Assembly: GCA_964628055.1 (NCBI GenBank)
Contig: CAZVNL010000003.1
Span: forward strand, 1-64,000
Reading direction: 5' to 3'
DNA from: CAZBEL01 sp964628055
GTDB taxonomy: Bacteria; Fidelibacterota; Marinisomatia; Marinisomatales; TCS56
Length of the DNA: 64,000 nucleotides
The notes under the pieces are model-generated. The model did no database searches, had not been told where the DNA came from, and was given only the letters and a program-made list of their open reading frames with translations. Positions 9,263-17,005 of this stretch are shown one piece after another (position 1 is the first letter of the stretch; every line of letters starts with the position of its first letter). The position numbers and the translations under genes are program-made.

Positions 9263-10348
9263 ATGCCCCTCGTCCCTGATTACATTCGCGACCTGGCCAA
9301 TTACGTGCCCGGAAAGCCCATCGAAGCAGTTCAAAAAGAACTCGGGCTCCGGGAGGTAGTAAAACTGGCTTCCAATGAAAATCTATTAGGCCCCTCCCCC
9401 CGAGCAGTGGCTGCCATGAAGCAGGCCATGAACTCCGTCCACCGTTACCCTGACGCCACCGGCTACCGCCTAAGGAAAATACTGGCCCAACGGTACCAGG
9501 TTCGTCTGAAGAACGTTATCTTAGGCGCGGGCTCTGAAGGAATCATGTCCACCATATTAAGGACTTTCCTCTTGCCGGAAGATGAAATCGTCACCGCTGC
9601 CCATTCCTTCATCGGCTTCCAGGTTCTGGCCACCGCCACCGGTAGGAAAATCCACTGGGTGCCCATGTTTAAACACCGTTACAACTTGCCAGCCATGGCG
9701 GAAAAAATAAACCAAAACACCAAAATCATCTACATAGCCAATCCGGATAACCCCATGGGGACCTACATTACCCGCCGGGAGTTCGACGAATTCTATTCCC
9801 ACGTTCCCGAGCGGGTCCTCATCATTTTAGACGAAGCCTACTTCGAATTCACCTTCGACCTGCCAGATTATCCCAACTCCATGACCTACCGTTACGACAA
9901 TGTCATTACCCTGCGGACCTTCTCCAAGGCCTATGGTCTGGCGGGACTCAGGGTGGGGTACGGCTTTGCCCATGATGAGCTCATCAGGAATCTCATGAAA
10001 GTGAAGGTCCCATTCGAGCCTAACTACCTAGCACAGGTGGCGGCCTATTCGGCCCTAAAAGACCACGATTTTCTCCACCGCACCCTGAAACTCAACCAGG
10101 AAGGATACCGTTACCTCACCACCGAAATGGAAAAACTCGGGGTCCGTTTCATCCCCTCTGCCACTAACTTTATTACTACCATTTGGGATTCGGAAAAACG
10201 TGCCCAAGAAATCGCCCAGGAACTGCTAAAAGCGGGGATTATCGTTCGCCACCTAAAACCGTTCGGCTGGCCCAATTACATCCGGGTCTCCATCGGACTG
10301 AAAACCGAAAACCACCGGTTCATCGACGTACTGAAAACCATTCTGTAA
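9263..10348 (+). CDS. hisC: histidinol-phosphate aminotransferase
   Basis: This class I/II PLP aminotransferase of 361 residues converts imidazole-acetol phosphate to histidinol phosphate in histidine synthesis. The PLP Lys is K222 in TFSKAYGLAGLRVGYG, the Asp binding the pyridine nitrogen is in ILDEAYFEF, and the substrate region LASNENLLGPSP near residue 35 is typical of HisC. No other his genes are nearby, so it could also serve aromatic or other transamination, as lone HisC paralogues sometimes do. It diverges from sfsA and heads the plus-strand block. Confidence 0.92.
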   Translation: MPLVPDYIRDLANYVPGKPIEAVQKELGLREVVKLASNENLLGPSPRAVAAMKQAMNSVHRYPDATGYRLRKILAQRYQVRLKNVILGAGSEGIMSTILRTFLLPEDEIVTAAHSFIGFQVLATATGRKIHWVPMFKHRYNLPAMAEKINQNTKIIYIANPDNPMGTYITRREFDEFYSHVPERVLIILDEAYFEFTFDLPDYPNSMTYRYDNVITLRTFSKAYGLAGLRVGYGFAHDELIRNLMKVKVPFEPNYLAQVAAYSALKDHDFLHRTLKLNQEGYRYLTTEMEKLGVRFIPSATNFITTIWDSEKRAQEIAQELLKAGIIVRHLKPFGWPNYIRVSIGLKTENHRFIDVLKTIL

Positions 10349-10459
10349 ATCACTTCCACCAGGAATGTTAGGTCACGGTTTCCCAAAACAAAACCTTCCC
10401 CTGGTGAATATCTGTGTTTCAAAACATTTTCTTTCCCAATTACCAACCGAAATAGAACC

Positions 10460-11071
10460 ATGATCATAGATCCTAACGAACAAACCGTCAAGGACAACTA
10501 CCGCTTGATGATCGGCTCCATCCTGCCACGGCCCATCGCCTTCGTCTCGACCCTTTCCAAAGATGGTATTCCCAACCTGGCGCCCTTTTCCTTTTTTACC
10601 GGAGTTTGCGCTCGGCCCCCCACCCTACTCTTTGTCCCTGCCCTCCGCGGTTACGATAGTCAGCCCAAAGACACCCTGGTGAATATCCGGGATACAGGGG
10701 AATTTGTGGTGAACATCGTCTCCCGGGATTTCGCCGAACAGATGGTGCTTTGCGCTACGGACTACGACCCCGAGGTGAACGAATTTGATATTGCGCGCCT
10801 CACTCCCACCCCGTCGCAGAAAGTCACGCCACCCCGCGTGGGGGAGGCCAAGGTAAGTTTTGAATGTCAGTTAGAGCAGTTGATACCCGTCTGTACCGGT
10901 AACGCCGAATTGGTTTTAGGGAGGATTGTCCTCTTCCACGTAGCGGAAGAAGTCTATATTGACGGACGGATACATGTGGAAGCCTTGCACCCCATCGGCC
11001 GGTTGGGCGGCCACGAGTACACAACGGTGAAAGACACCTTTCAAATCATCCGAAAAATAAAACCAGATTAA
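10460..11071 (+). CDS. flavin-reductase-like (DIM6/NTAB) FMN-binding protein
   Basis: This 203-residue protein has the split-barrel FMN-binding fold. Visible signatures are LPRPIAFVSTLSKDG, NLAPFSFF, and the strand GEFVVNIVSRDFAEQM followed by the acidic helix region; HVEALHPIGRLGGHEY near the end is typical of the branch with a C-terminal Gly-rich turn. Members reduce flavin or bind FMN for a partner oxygenase; no partner is adjacent. It lies 17 bases upstream of a decayed acyl-CoA-synthetase-like gene on the same strand. Confidence 0.88.
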   Translation: MIIDPNEQTVKDNYRLMIGSILPRPIAFVSTLSKDGIPNLAPFSFFTGVCARPPTLLFVPALRGYDSQPKDTLVNIRDTGEFVVNIVSRDFAEQMVLCATDYDPEVNEFDIARLTPTPSQKVTPPRVGEAKVSFECQLEQLIPVCTGNAELVLGRIVLFHVAEEVYIDGRIHVEALHPIGRLGGHEYTTVKDTFQIIRKIKPD

Positions 11072-11088
11072 AGATTTCTCGCTATTCA

Positions 11089-12036
11089 ATGAGTCTGCCG
11101 GTGACTGAAAAAGAGCTTGGGAAACGAATTTACGCCGCCCAGTGCCTGGGCAATGTGGAACCCATCGAACACATGGTTCCCTATCCGGATCTTCCCTCCC
11201 TGTTAGAGGGGCAAACCATCAAGCGCGGAGCGGCCTGGGCTTATGCCGAGGGCAATATTACCAACCAGACCTTCTACGATTGGGCCCGGCAGATGGCCGC
11301 CTGGTTGAGAAAACAGGGAGTTCGTCCCGGTGATCGTGTTTACCTACCCCCGCTCCCCTTTCCCCGGGCGGAAATTCTGGCCTTCGGCTCCTGGTTGATC
11401 GGGGCTTCCCTCCTCATCGTTGGGGATGAAGACCCAAACCCGGCCCTCCAGCAAGTCCATCCCCGGCTATGCCTCCCCCAGGACTGGAACCTGTTTACCG
11501 CCATCAAGGATGTTAATAGCCTCTACGAACCGAACTCCAGCATTCACCTGACGGATGAAGCCGTGGTGTACTGGGAAGGAGGACGTGGTGTTCGCCTGAG
11601 TCACTACAATCTGTTAGTCAATGTCAACGGAATTCAACACACCCTGGACCTCTACGAAGACAAGACCTTCCTGGTGCAATTACCCCCAACAACCACGGCC
11701 TGGGTTGTACTCCAAGTCTTGCTCCCTTTTTATACCGGGGCTTGCCTTACCGATCAGAATCCCCATCTAATCCTCGGTCTTCCGGATCAATTCAGAGCCC
11801 CCAGTTATATCATCGACCTACACTGGAAAACGATTAAAGCCACAGACCCACCCCACCTGTTCATCCTCCCGGAAAACACGGCTGTCCTAGCCATCGGAGC
11901 AGAACCGGTGCACTTAACGAACCTCCAAGGAACGGAACGACCTTTAAAAATTGAGGGCCACAGCGTGATGATGGGTTATTGGGACAACGCCCAGAGCGAT
12001 GTGGCCTTTCGCGACGGCGTGCTCGTGGTGGAATAG
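11089..12036 (+). CDS. truncated, degenerate ANL (AMP-binding acyl-CoA synthetase-like) protein
   Basis: This open frame of 315 codons aligns by eye to adenylate-forming enzymes, which are normally 500-650 residues. The N-terminal pattern is recognisable (TFYDWARQMAAWLRKQGVRP, then a GD-VYL-P strand). The P-loop normally SGTTGxPKG reads EGGRGVRLSHYNLL, so the Ser/Thr/Gly loop that grips ATP is gone. The later core is shortened, and the end reaches GHSVMMGYWDN and then stops before the TGD motif and the C-terminal lid domain. The bases after the stop still resemble the lost TGDLG and LD-x-GD motif in broken frames. It is unlikely to activate acids. It may be a pseudogene or a non-catalytic remnant. 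Confidence 0.6.
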   Translation: MSLPVTEKELGKRIYAAQCLGNVEPIEHMVPYPDLPSLLEGQTIKRGAAWAYAEGNITNQTFYDWARQMAAWLRKQGVRPGDRVYLPPLPFPRAEILAFGSWLIGASLLIVGDEDPNPALQQVHPRLCLPQDWNLFTAIKDVNSLYEPNSSIHLTDEAVVYWEGGRGVRLSHYNLLVNVNGIQHTLDLYEDKTFLVQLPPTTTAWVVLQVLLPFYTGACLTDQNPHLILGLPDQFRAPSYIIDLHWKTIKATDPPHLFILPENTAVLAIGAEPVHLTNLQGTERPLKIEGHSVMMGYWDNAQSDVAFRDGVLVVE

Positions 12037-12183
12037 AGATACTTAGGTCCCTGGATATGGGCGACATTAATATATCAATTTGATATAGCCAGACCAAAAT
12101 GATATTATTTCCAGCATAATATTCTATCTGTTCATTCCTCATATCCTCCACAATATATCAAAATACAGGTAAACTATAATTCC

Positions 12184-12199
12184 TGGCACGGCTTTTGAC
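12184..12199 (+). promoter_or_regulatory. candidate sigma-54 (-24/-12) promoter
   Basis: TGGCACGGCTTTTGAC fits the -24 element TGGCACG exactly with the correct five-base spacing to a -12 element TTGA. The consensus there is TTGC, so the -12 C is missing. Transcription would start near 12211, upstream of the small membrane peptide and the PDZ gene. The same window encodes RpoN and an NtrC-type activator. TTGACT could instead serve as a sigma-70 -35 box, but no good -10 follows at 17 bases. Confidence 0.4.
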
Positions 12200-12235
12200 T
12201 TCCTTAAGTAGCAACTTATGAAAAGGAACGGAATC

Positions 12236-12355
12236 ATGGATCACGTACTTAATCAAAACGAAGAAAAAATAAATCGGCTGAATAATCATTGGCTGGTTAC
12301 CCTTTTTGTCTTGGCCTTAGCCTTCTGTCCCTTCTGGATGCTGATCCTCCTGTAA
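12236..12355 (+). CDS. 39-residue single-pass membrane peptide
   Basis: This short frame has a polar, acidic N-terminus (MDHVLNQNEEKINRLNNH) and one membrane helix (WLVTLFVLALAFCPFWMLIL) ending at the C-terminus. AAGGA lies eight bases upstream of the ATG. An in-frame ATG at 12218 would add six residues but has no ribosome-binding site. A candidate sigma-54 promoter precedes it and the PDZ gene follows after 58 bases with its own AAGGA. No family is recognised. The charge layout suggests N-in insertion in the inner membrane. Confidence 0.55.
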   Translation: MDHVLNQNEEKINRLNNHWLVTLFVLALAFCPFWMLILL

Positions 12356-12413
12356 GGTTAGGGCCAGACAACCTTTCATTAACACCTTCATTACTAACAC
12401 AAGGAATATAACC

Positions 12414-13643
12414 ATGAATACACTACGACGCTCCGCAGTCGTCCTGCTTCTTGGAATCGCCCTACCGGGACTTTCCTACAGTCAGGTGGAAGAACAGGAA
12501 GTAGAGACTAACCTGGAAGATACGGGGGACCAATTAGAACAATGGGGGAACCGCATGGACGAGTGGGGTCAGGAGGTGGAACAAGCGGTAGAGGCCGGGC
12601 GACCCATTCCCGAGCTGCCAGCCCTTTCGTTGAATCCCGAAGATGAGCGCGGGGTAAAATTGGGTCTCTATCTTGACGACCTCGATTTCGAAGAGGCCTA
12701 CGAGCGGCACTATCCAGAAAACTACGGCGTGCTCATCACCGGTGTGGTGAAGGGGGGTAACGCCGACCAGGCCGGGCTGGTTAAAGGCGATATTATCATG
12801 GAATTCGATGGCGAAAAAGTGCGCTTCGAAGACCATCTCATCAGCCTGCGGGACACCAAGCATGTTGGGGATACGGCGGAGGTAAAATTTTTCCGGAATG
12901 AAAAAATCTTAACCACGAAAATCTACTTCCTACCTCCGGCGCCTGAGGTTGACAAAAAAGGGAAGCCTATCTCCAAGAAAAAACTCTCCCCTGGCTATGG
13001 AGGGGGTGGATTTCAAACTCTGGTCATCGATTACGACTTTCCCGAAATTCGAGAGTATCTCCAATTGAACGGTTTCAAAGACCTGAACTCCGGTTACATG
13101 GTAACCTTTGGTGGGGGTGGCATGGGTACCATCGGCAAAGGTTGGTTCATCGGTGGCATGGGAGCCGGTCTCACTAACGAACAAAAAATCCAGGTGTTGG
13201 ATAGTGACAACGCTCTCATTGGCTATCGTAAGTATCGGCTGGACTTTGGTTACGGTGGGGCTACCATCACCAAAAGATATCCCGTCTTCACTGAGCGACT
13301 CGTGCTCGATCTAAGCATCATGCTTGGCGGCGGGGCCGTTAACCTGACCGTTAGCCAGACCGACGGAAATTTTTCCTGGGGTAATAGGGTGGACAACGGT
13401 GAAACCTATTCAGTCACCTACAAGAAAGACTTCTTTGTCTATCGTCCTTCCCTCGGCTTGTTGATTCGCATCAAGAACTGGGTGGGAATTCACGGTTCGG
13501 TGGGCTACTTCGGTACCTACACCACCGACCAGAGTTGGACCGACGACCTGTTCGACTTTACCGTAACGCCAGCGACCGGAAAATCTTCACCAGCGCTTCC
13601 TAAAACGCCTTCTTATTCACTGGGGTTTTGGTTCGGCTTCTAA
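12414..13643 (+). CDS. secreted PDZ-domain protein
   Basis: This 409-residue exported protein has a signal peptide (about 1-23, cleavage after SYS). An acidic coiled-coil-like segment covers about 25-70. A PDZ domain spans about 75-175, with carboxylate-loop region KLGLYLDD, GVLITGVVKGGNADQAGL and VKGDIIMEFDGEKV. The remaining 220 residues are Gly-rich beta sequence (GYGGGGF, FGGGGMGTIGKGWFIGGMGAG) and read like an outer-membrane or surface beta fold with an aromatic C-terminus (LGFWFGF). No Ser-protease triad is seen, so it is not DegP-like. AAGGA lies eight bases before the ATG. A hairpin terminator follows. Confidence 0.82.
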   Translation: MNTLRRSAVVLLLGIALPGLSYSQVEEQEVETNLEDTGDQLEQWGNRMDEWGQEVEQAVEAGRPIPELPALSLNPEDERGVKLGLYLDDLDFEEAYERHYPENYGVLITGVVKGGNADQAGLVKGDIIMEFDGEKVRFEDHLISLRDTKHVGDTAEVKFFRNEKILTTKIYFLPPAPEVDKKGKPISKKKLSPGYGGGGFQTLVIDYDFPEIREYLQLNGFKDLNSGYMVTFGGGGMGTIGKGWFIGGMGAGLTNEQKIQVLDSDNALIGYRKYRLDFGYGGATITKRYPVFTERLVLDLSIMLGGGAVNLTVSQTDGNFSWGNRVDNGETYSVTYKKDFFVYRPSLGLLIRIKNWVGIHGSVGYFGTYTTDQSWTDDLFDFTVTPATGKSSPALPKTPSYSLGFWFGF

Positions 13644-13649
13644 AACATG

Positions 13650-13683
13650 AGGGGGAGTGACTGAGGCAGGGGTCACTCCTCCT
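13650..13683 (+). terminator. hairpin after the PDZ gene
   Basis: A 12-bp stem (one G-U) with core GGAGTGAC/GTCACTCC and a 10-base loop lies seven bases after the PDZ stop codon. The trailing T-tract is weak (TTGTTCT), so termination may be partial or factor-assisted. Confidence 0.6.
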
Positions 13684-13747
13684 TGTTCTACTCCAGGTCT
13701 TTTTTGAATCTACCCTCAAAGAATACCTGGCTTTAGTAATTTCATTC

Positions 13748-14332
13748 ATGGAGCCTTCCTTTTTCAGCATTCTTTCCCGCAAGATCGTCACCACGATCAT
13801 ATCCATTGGGTCCCTCTTCTACTCCACCATTCCCGGCGTAAATGCGACCTTCGGGGGAATTGACCTATCCTTGGAGGGGGATCGTCTCCTGATGACCACC
13901 CAGCTTAACAACTGTTACTCGGAGGCCCTGGACCAAATCTTCCGCTCGGGGATGACCATCCAGATTCACTTTTTAGTGCAGGTCATTCCGGTGAACAGTA
14001 TCAAACCCGTCGGTGAAACCACCTTTTATCACTCGATCCACTACTCCCTTTTGGACGATGTATTTGACGTATACCGATCCGAAAGCCAGGAAACCTACCA
14101 GAATCTGAACCTGAAAACTGCTAAAGACTACCTGGCGGAGATCGAAGAATTCCCGGCGCTCTCTACGAACCAATTGGACCCCGACGAGAATTACTACCTC
14201 CGGCTAACGGCCTGGATGAATAAAATTCAACTCCAGGGAATGGAGGAACCCTTGAACCTCATGTTTTACTGGAACAGCATTAAACCCACCGGTCTATCGC
14301 GTACTTTCAATAAGGCTGTTTTCACCCAATGA
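13748..14332 (+). CDS. DUF4390-like exported protein preceding an NtrY-like kinase
   Basis: This 194-residue protein has an N-terminal hydrophobic segment (about 11-30) that acts as a signal or anchor; the rest is predicted to be extracytoplasmic. The pattern IFRSGMTIQIHFLVQVI, a middle YHSIHYSLLDDVFDVYR and an end LMFYWNSIKPTG resemble DUF4390, which is found just upstream of NtrY-like sensor kinases in other bacteria. That context is reproduced here: the stop overlaps the kinase ATG as ATGA. It may modulate the kinase's sensing part, which is an inference from coupling. The family call is by motif memory only. Confidence 0.65.
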   Translation: MEPSFFSILSRKIVTTIISIGSLFYSTIPGVNATFGGIDLSLEGDRLLMTTQLNNCYSEALDQIFRSGMTIQIHFLVQVIPVNSIKPVGETTFYHSIHYSLLDDVFDVYRSESQETYQNLNLKTAKDYLAEIEEFPALSTNQLDPDENYYLRLTAWMNKIQLQGMEEPLNLMFYWNSIKPTGLSRTFNKAVFTQ

Positions 14333-15522
14333 AAATTCGTTTACCGTCCTTCCGCACCCAGATTCTTCTGGTGGTCCTCTTTCTGGTTTTCAATTCGGTG
14401 CTGTTTTACCGCAACTATTTCCTGGATAGTCTCCAGAACTTCACCGCGGAAGTGGAAACCCTCAACACCCGGGACGATTTCAACCGTTTATACCAGAAAT
14501 ACGCCCCGGAACTCAACGAAGCTCAGCGGAAAATCTTTAAAGAGGACATGGAAAAAATTCTGGCAGCCGAATGGCAAAAGGGACTGGCCCGGGAAATGTT
14601 CCAGAAAGAGGTAGCCCTGTACTCTAAATTCATCTTTGTGTTCCTCACGTTGGCGGTCTTACTCCTCTTTTTCATCAGTTTTAACCTCATCACCCGTCCC
14701 CTTCAACGCCTTCAACGCACCACCCAACAACTCTCCCGGGGGAACTGGAATATCCAGGTACCAGAGAGCCCTTTTTCCCCTCTGAATGACCTCATCGTCT
14801 CCTTCAACACGATGATTAGGGAATTGGAGGTGAGTCGCAATAAAATCATCCAGGCAGAGAAAGAGGCCGCCTGGCGGGACATGGCCCGGATCATGGCCCA
14901 CGAAATAAAAAATCCCCTCACACCCATCCGTCTTTCCCTGGAGCGATTACAACATAAATTCACCAGTGGCGCTAAAGACCTTAAAACCGTCTTCGACCAC
15001 GTTACTACGGTCATCCAGGAGGAAGTAAACAATCTCCAGAAGCTGGCCTCGGAATTCTCCCAGTTCGCCAAACTACCCCCCGCTGTACCCGCCCATTACG
15101 ACCTTAACGCCCAAGTCCAGGAGCTAACCGCTCCTTACCAGTCCCAGGCTGATTTCACCTTGCACCTGGACCCCAACCTGCCAACGTTCTTCGGGGACAA
15201 AGACCAGTTGAAACAGGTTATTACCAACCTGATCCAGAACAGCATTCAGTCGGCGGAAAACCCTTGCCACATTCAGATCACAACCCGGGTAGACCGGGGA
15301 GGTATCACCATCCTTTTTCAGGACAACGGCAAGGGGATTCCTGCTGAAGACCTGGCGAAAATCTTCGACCCCTACTTCACCCGGCGGACCAAAGGAACCG
15401 GCTTGGGCCTTTCCATCGTTAAGCGTGTTGTGGAGAGCCACGACGGGACCATCAACGTTGCCAGCGATGTGGGCACCGGTACGCGGTTTACTTTACATTT
15501 CCCTACTAAGGATAAGCGTTAA
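14329..15522 (+). CDS. NtrY-like sensor histidine kinase
   Basis: This 397-residue inner-membrane kinase has TM1 at about 9-27, a periplasmic segment at about 28-98, TM2 at about 99-120, a HAMP domain at about 121-175 (RPLQRL), and a dimerisation/phosphoacceptor helix with H191 in AHEIKNPLTPIRL. The HATPase domain has QNSIQSAENP (N-box), DNGKGIP (G1) and GTGLGLSIVKRVV (G2). Domain order and H-box sequence match the NtrY group, which phosphorylates NtrC-type regulators. The only receiver downstream is such a regulator, so the two form a cognate pair. There is no PAS domain. The signal sensed is unknown; the periplasmic loop and the coupled DUF4390-like protein are candidate inputs. Confidence 0.93.
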   Translation: MKIRLPSFRTQILLVVLFLVFNSVLFYRNYFLDSLQNFTAEVETLNTRDDFNRLYQKYAPELNEAQRKIFKEDMEKILAAEWQKGLAREMFQKEVALYSKFIFVFLTLAVLLLFFISFNLITRPLQRLQRTTQQLSRGNWNIQVPESPFSPLNDLIVSFNTMIRELEVSRNKIIQAEKEAAWRDMARIMAHEIKNPLTPIRLSLERLQHKFTSGAKDLKTVFDHVTTVIQEEVNNLQKLASEFSQFAKLPPAVPAHYDLNAQVQELTAPYQSQADFTLHLDPNLPTFFGDKDQLKQVITNLIQNSIQSAENPCHIQITTRVDRGGITILFQDNGKGIPAEDLAKIFDPYFTRRTKGTGLGLSIVKRVVESHDGTINVASDVGTGTRFTLHFPTKDKR

Positions 15523-15620
15523 ATTGAACCCATGAAACAGCCAAAGATACTCTTCCGTGATCGCTCCATGAGATTATTTACCAAACGGGAATGTTCAGCA
15601 TTAAACAACCAGGTCACTCC

Positions 15621-16976
15621 ATGAACATTTTGATCGTTGACGACGAACGAAACATTCGTATGACCTTGCGGGATATCCTGGAGGACGAGGGTCATCGTAC
15701 CTTCCTGGCGGAAAGCGGTGAACGGGCCTTAGAGGTGGCCAATAGGGAAGAACTCCAGCTAGTAATCCTGGACGTAAAATTACCGGGAATGGACGGCATT
15801 GCCACTTATGAAACCTTACGAGCCCGCTTTCCCTCCCTGGAGGTCCTCATGATCTCCGGTCATAGCGACATTGAGACGGCCGTGAAAGCGGTAAAATTGG
15901 GAGCCTACGATTTCCTGGAGAAGCCCCTCTCCATGGCCAAGGTCCTCACAGCGGCACGCAACATTGCCGAGCGGCACCAACTTCTGCTACGGGTTCACCA
16001 GGAGAAGGTACGGCAAACGGAGCAATACAAGTTAGTGGGGAATTCCCGCGCCATGCAGAGGGTGCGGGACCTCATCCAGCGTGCCGCCCCTACGAACGCC
16101 AAGGTTCTCATCCGGGGGGAAAGTGGCACTGGGAAGGAACTGGTCGCCTACGCTATTCATCACCAGAGTGCCCGCTCTCAGGAGCCTTACGTCACCTTTA
16201 ACTCCGCCGCCATTCCCAGGGAGTTGGTGGAAAGTGAACTGTTCGGTTACGAAAAGGGGGCTTTCACAGGCGCCGGAAGCCGGAAAGTGGGAAAATTGGA
16301 ACTGGCCCACAAAGGCACCCTGTTCTTAGACGAAATTGGGGATATGAGCCTTACCACCCAGGCCAAGATTTTACGGTTCATGCAGGAAGGCACCTTTGAA
16401 CGGGTGGGCGGCACCAAGACATACCACCTAAATGTGCGCCTCATCGCCGCCACACATAAAGGCCTGGAAGCCATGGTTCAGGAAGGCACCTTTCGGAAGG
16501 ACTTGTTTTATCGCCTGAACGTCATCCCCATCACCCTGCCGCCTCTCCGGGAACGGGAGGGCGATTTACCCTTGCTCGTGGATCACTTTTTGGATTTCTA
16601 CGCCCGGGAGTTGAATCTGCCCCGCAAGTCCCTGACCCCCCGGGCTCTGGAACTGTTAGAAAGTTATCCTTTCCCCGGGAATGTGCGCGAACTCAAGAAC
16701 TTGGTGGAACGCCTGTACATTCTCCTCTCCCATGACGAAGTCCAACCGGAGGATTTACGGCCCTACCTCCCAGCGAGCAAAACGTCGGAAGCAAGTTCTT
16801 TCCTTTCTTTCCAAAATTTTAAAGCGGCCCGCCGGGAATTCGAAAAGGCTTATCTCACGCGCCAGTTGGAACGCTTTCAGGGGAATATCAGTAAAACAGC
16901 CCGACACTTGGGAATGCAACAGTCTAACCTCTCTCGAAAACTGAAGGAATTGGGAATTGAGAACAGACCGATTTAG
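15621..16976 (+). CDS. NtrC-family sigma-54-dependent response regulator
   Basis: It has 451 residues from the ATG at 15621, chosen because the receiver begins immediately (MNILIVDDE) and AGG lies seven bases upstream; a longer frame opens at 15591. The receiver domain has DD at 7-8, phosphoacceptor D51 (LDVKLPGMDG) and the conserved Lys in FLEKPL. The AAA+ domain has Walker A GESGTGKE, the sigma-54 contact loop GAFTGA, and Walker B region GTLFLDEIGDM. The C-terminal Fis-type helix-turn-helix is ISKTARHLGMQQSNLSRKL. It activates RpoN promoters when phosphorylated by the adjacent NtrY-like kinase. RpoN is encoded at 33336-34685. Confidence 0.95.
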   Translation: MNILIVDDERNIRMTLRDILEDEGHRTFLAESGERALEVANREELQLVILDVKLPGMDGIATYETLRARFPSLEVLMISGHSDIETAVKAVKLGAYDFLEKPLSMAKVLTAARNIAERHQLLLRVHQEKVRQTEQYKLVGNSRAMQRVRDLIQRAAPTNAKVLIRGESGTGKELVAYAIHHQSARSQEPYVTFNSAAIPRELVESELFGYEKGAFTGAGSRKVGKLELAHKGTLFLDEIGDMSLTTQAKILRFMQEGTFERVGGTKTYHLNVRLIAATHKGLEAMVQEGTFRKDLFYRLNVIPITLPPLREREGDLPLLVDHFLDFYARELNLPRKSLTPRALELLESYPFPGNVRELKNLVERLYILLSHDEVQPEDLRPYLPASKTSEASSFLSFQNFKAARREFEKAYLTRQLERFQGNISKTARHLGMQQSNLSRKLKELGIENRPI

Positions 16977-17005
16977 TTCCCGAACCTTTAACGCTTGGCA
17001 ACCGA

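Noticed and set aside
12061..12175. AT-rich inverted repeats (TATATCA/TGATATA and ATATTAT/ATAATAT) and a repeated AATATATCAA
   Set aside because: Short arms in AT-rich sequence are likely by chance, and the segment overlaps probable remnants of the decayed gene; not called as operators.
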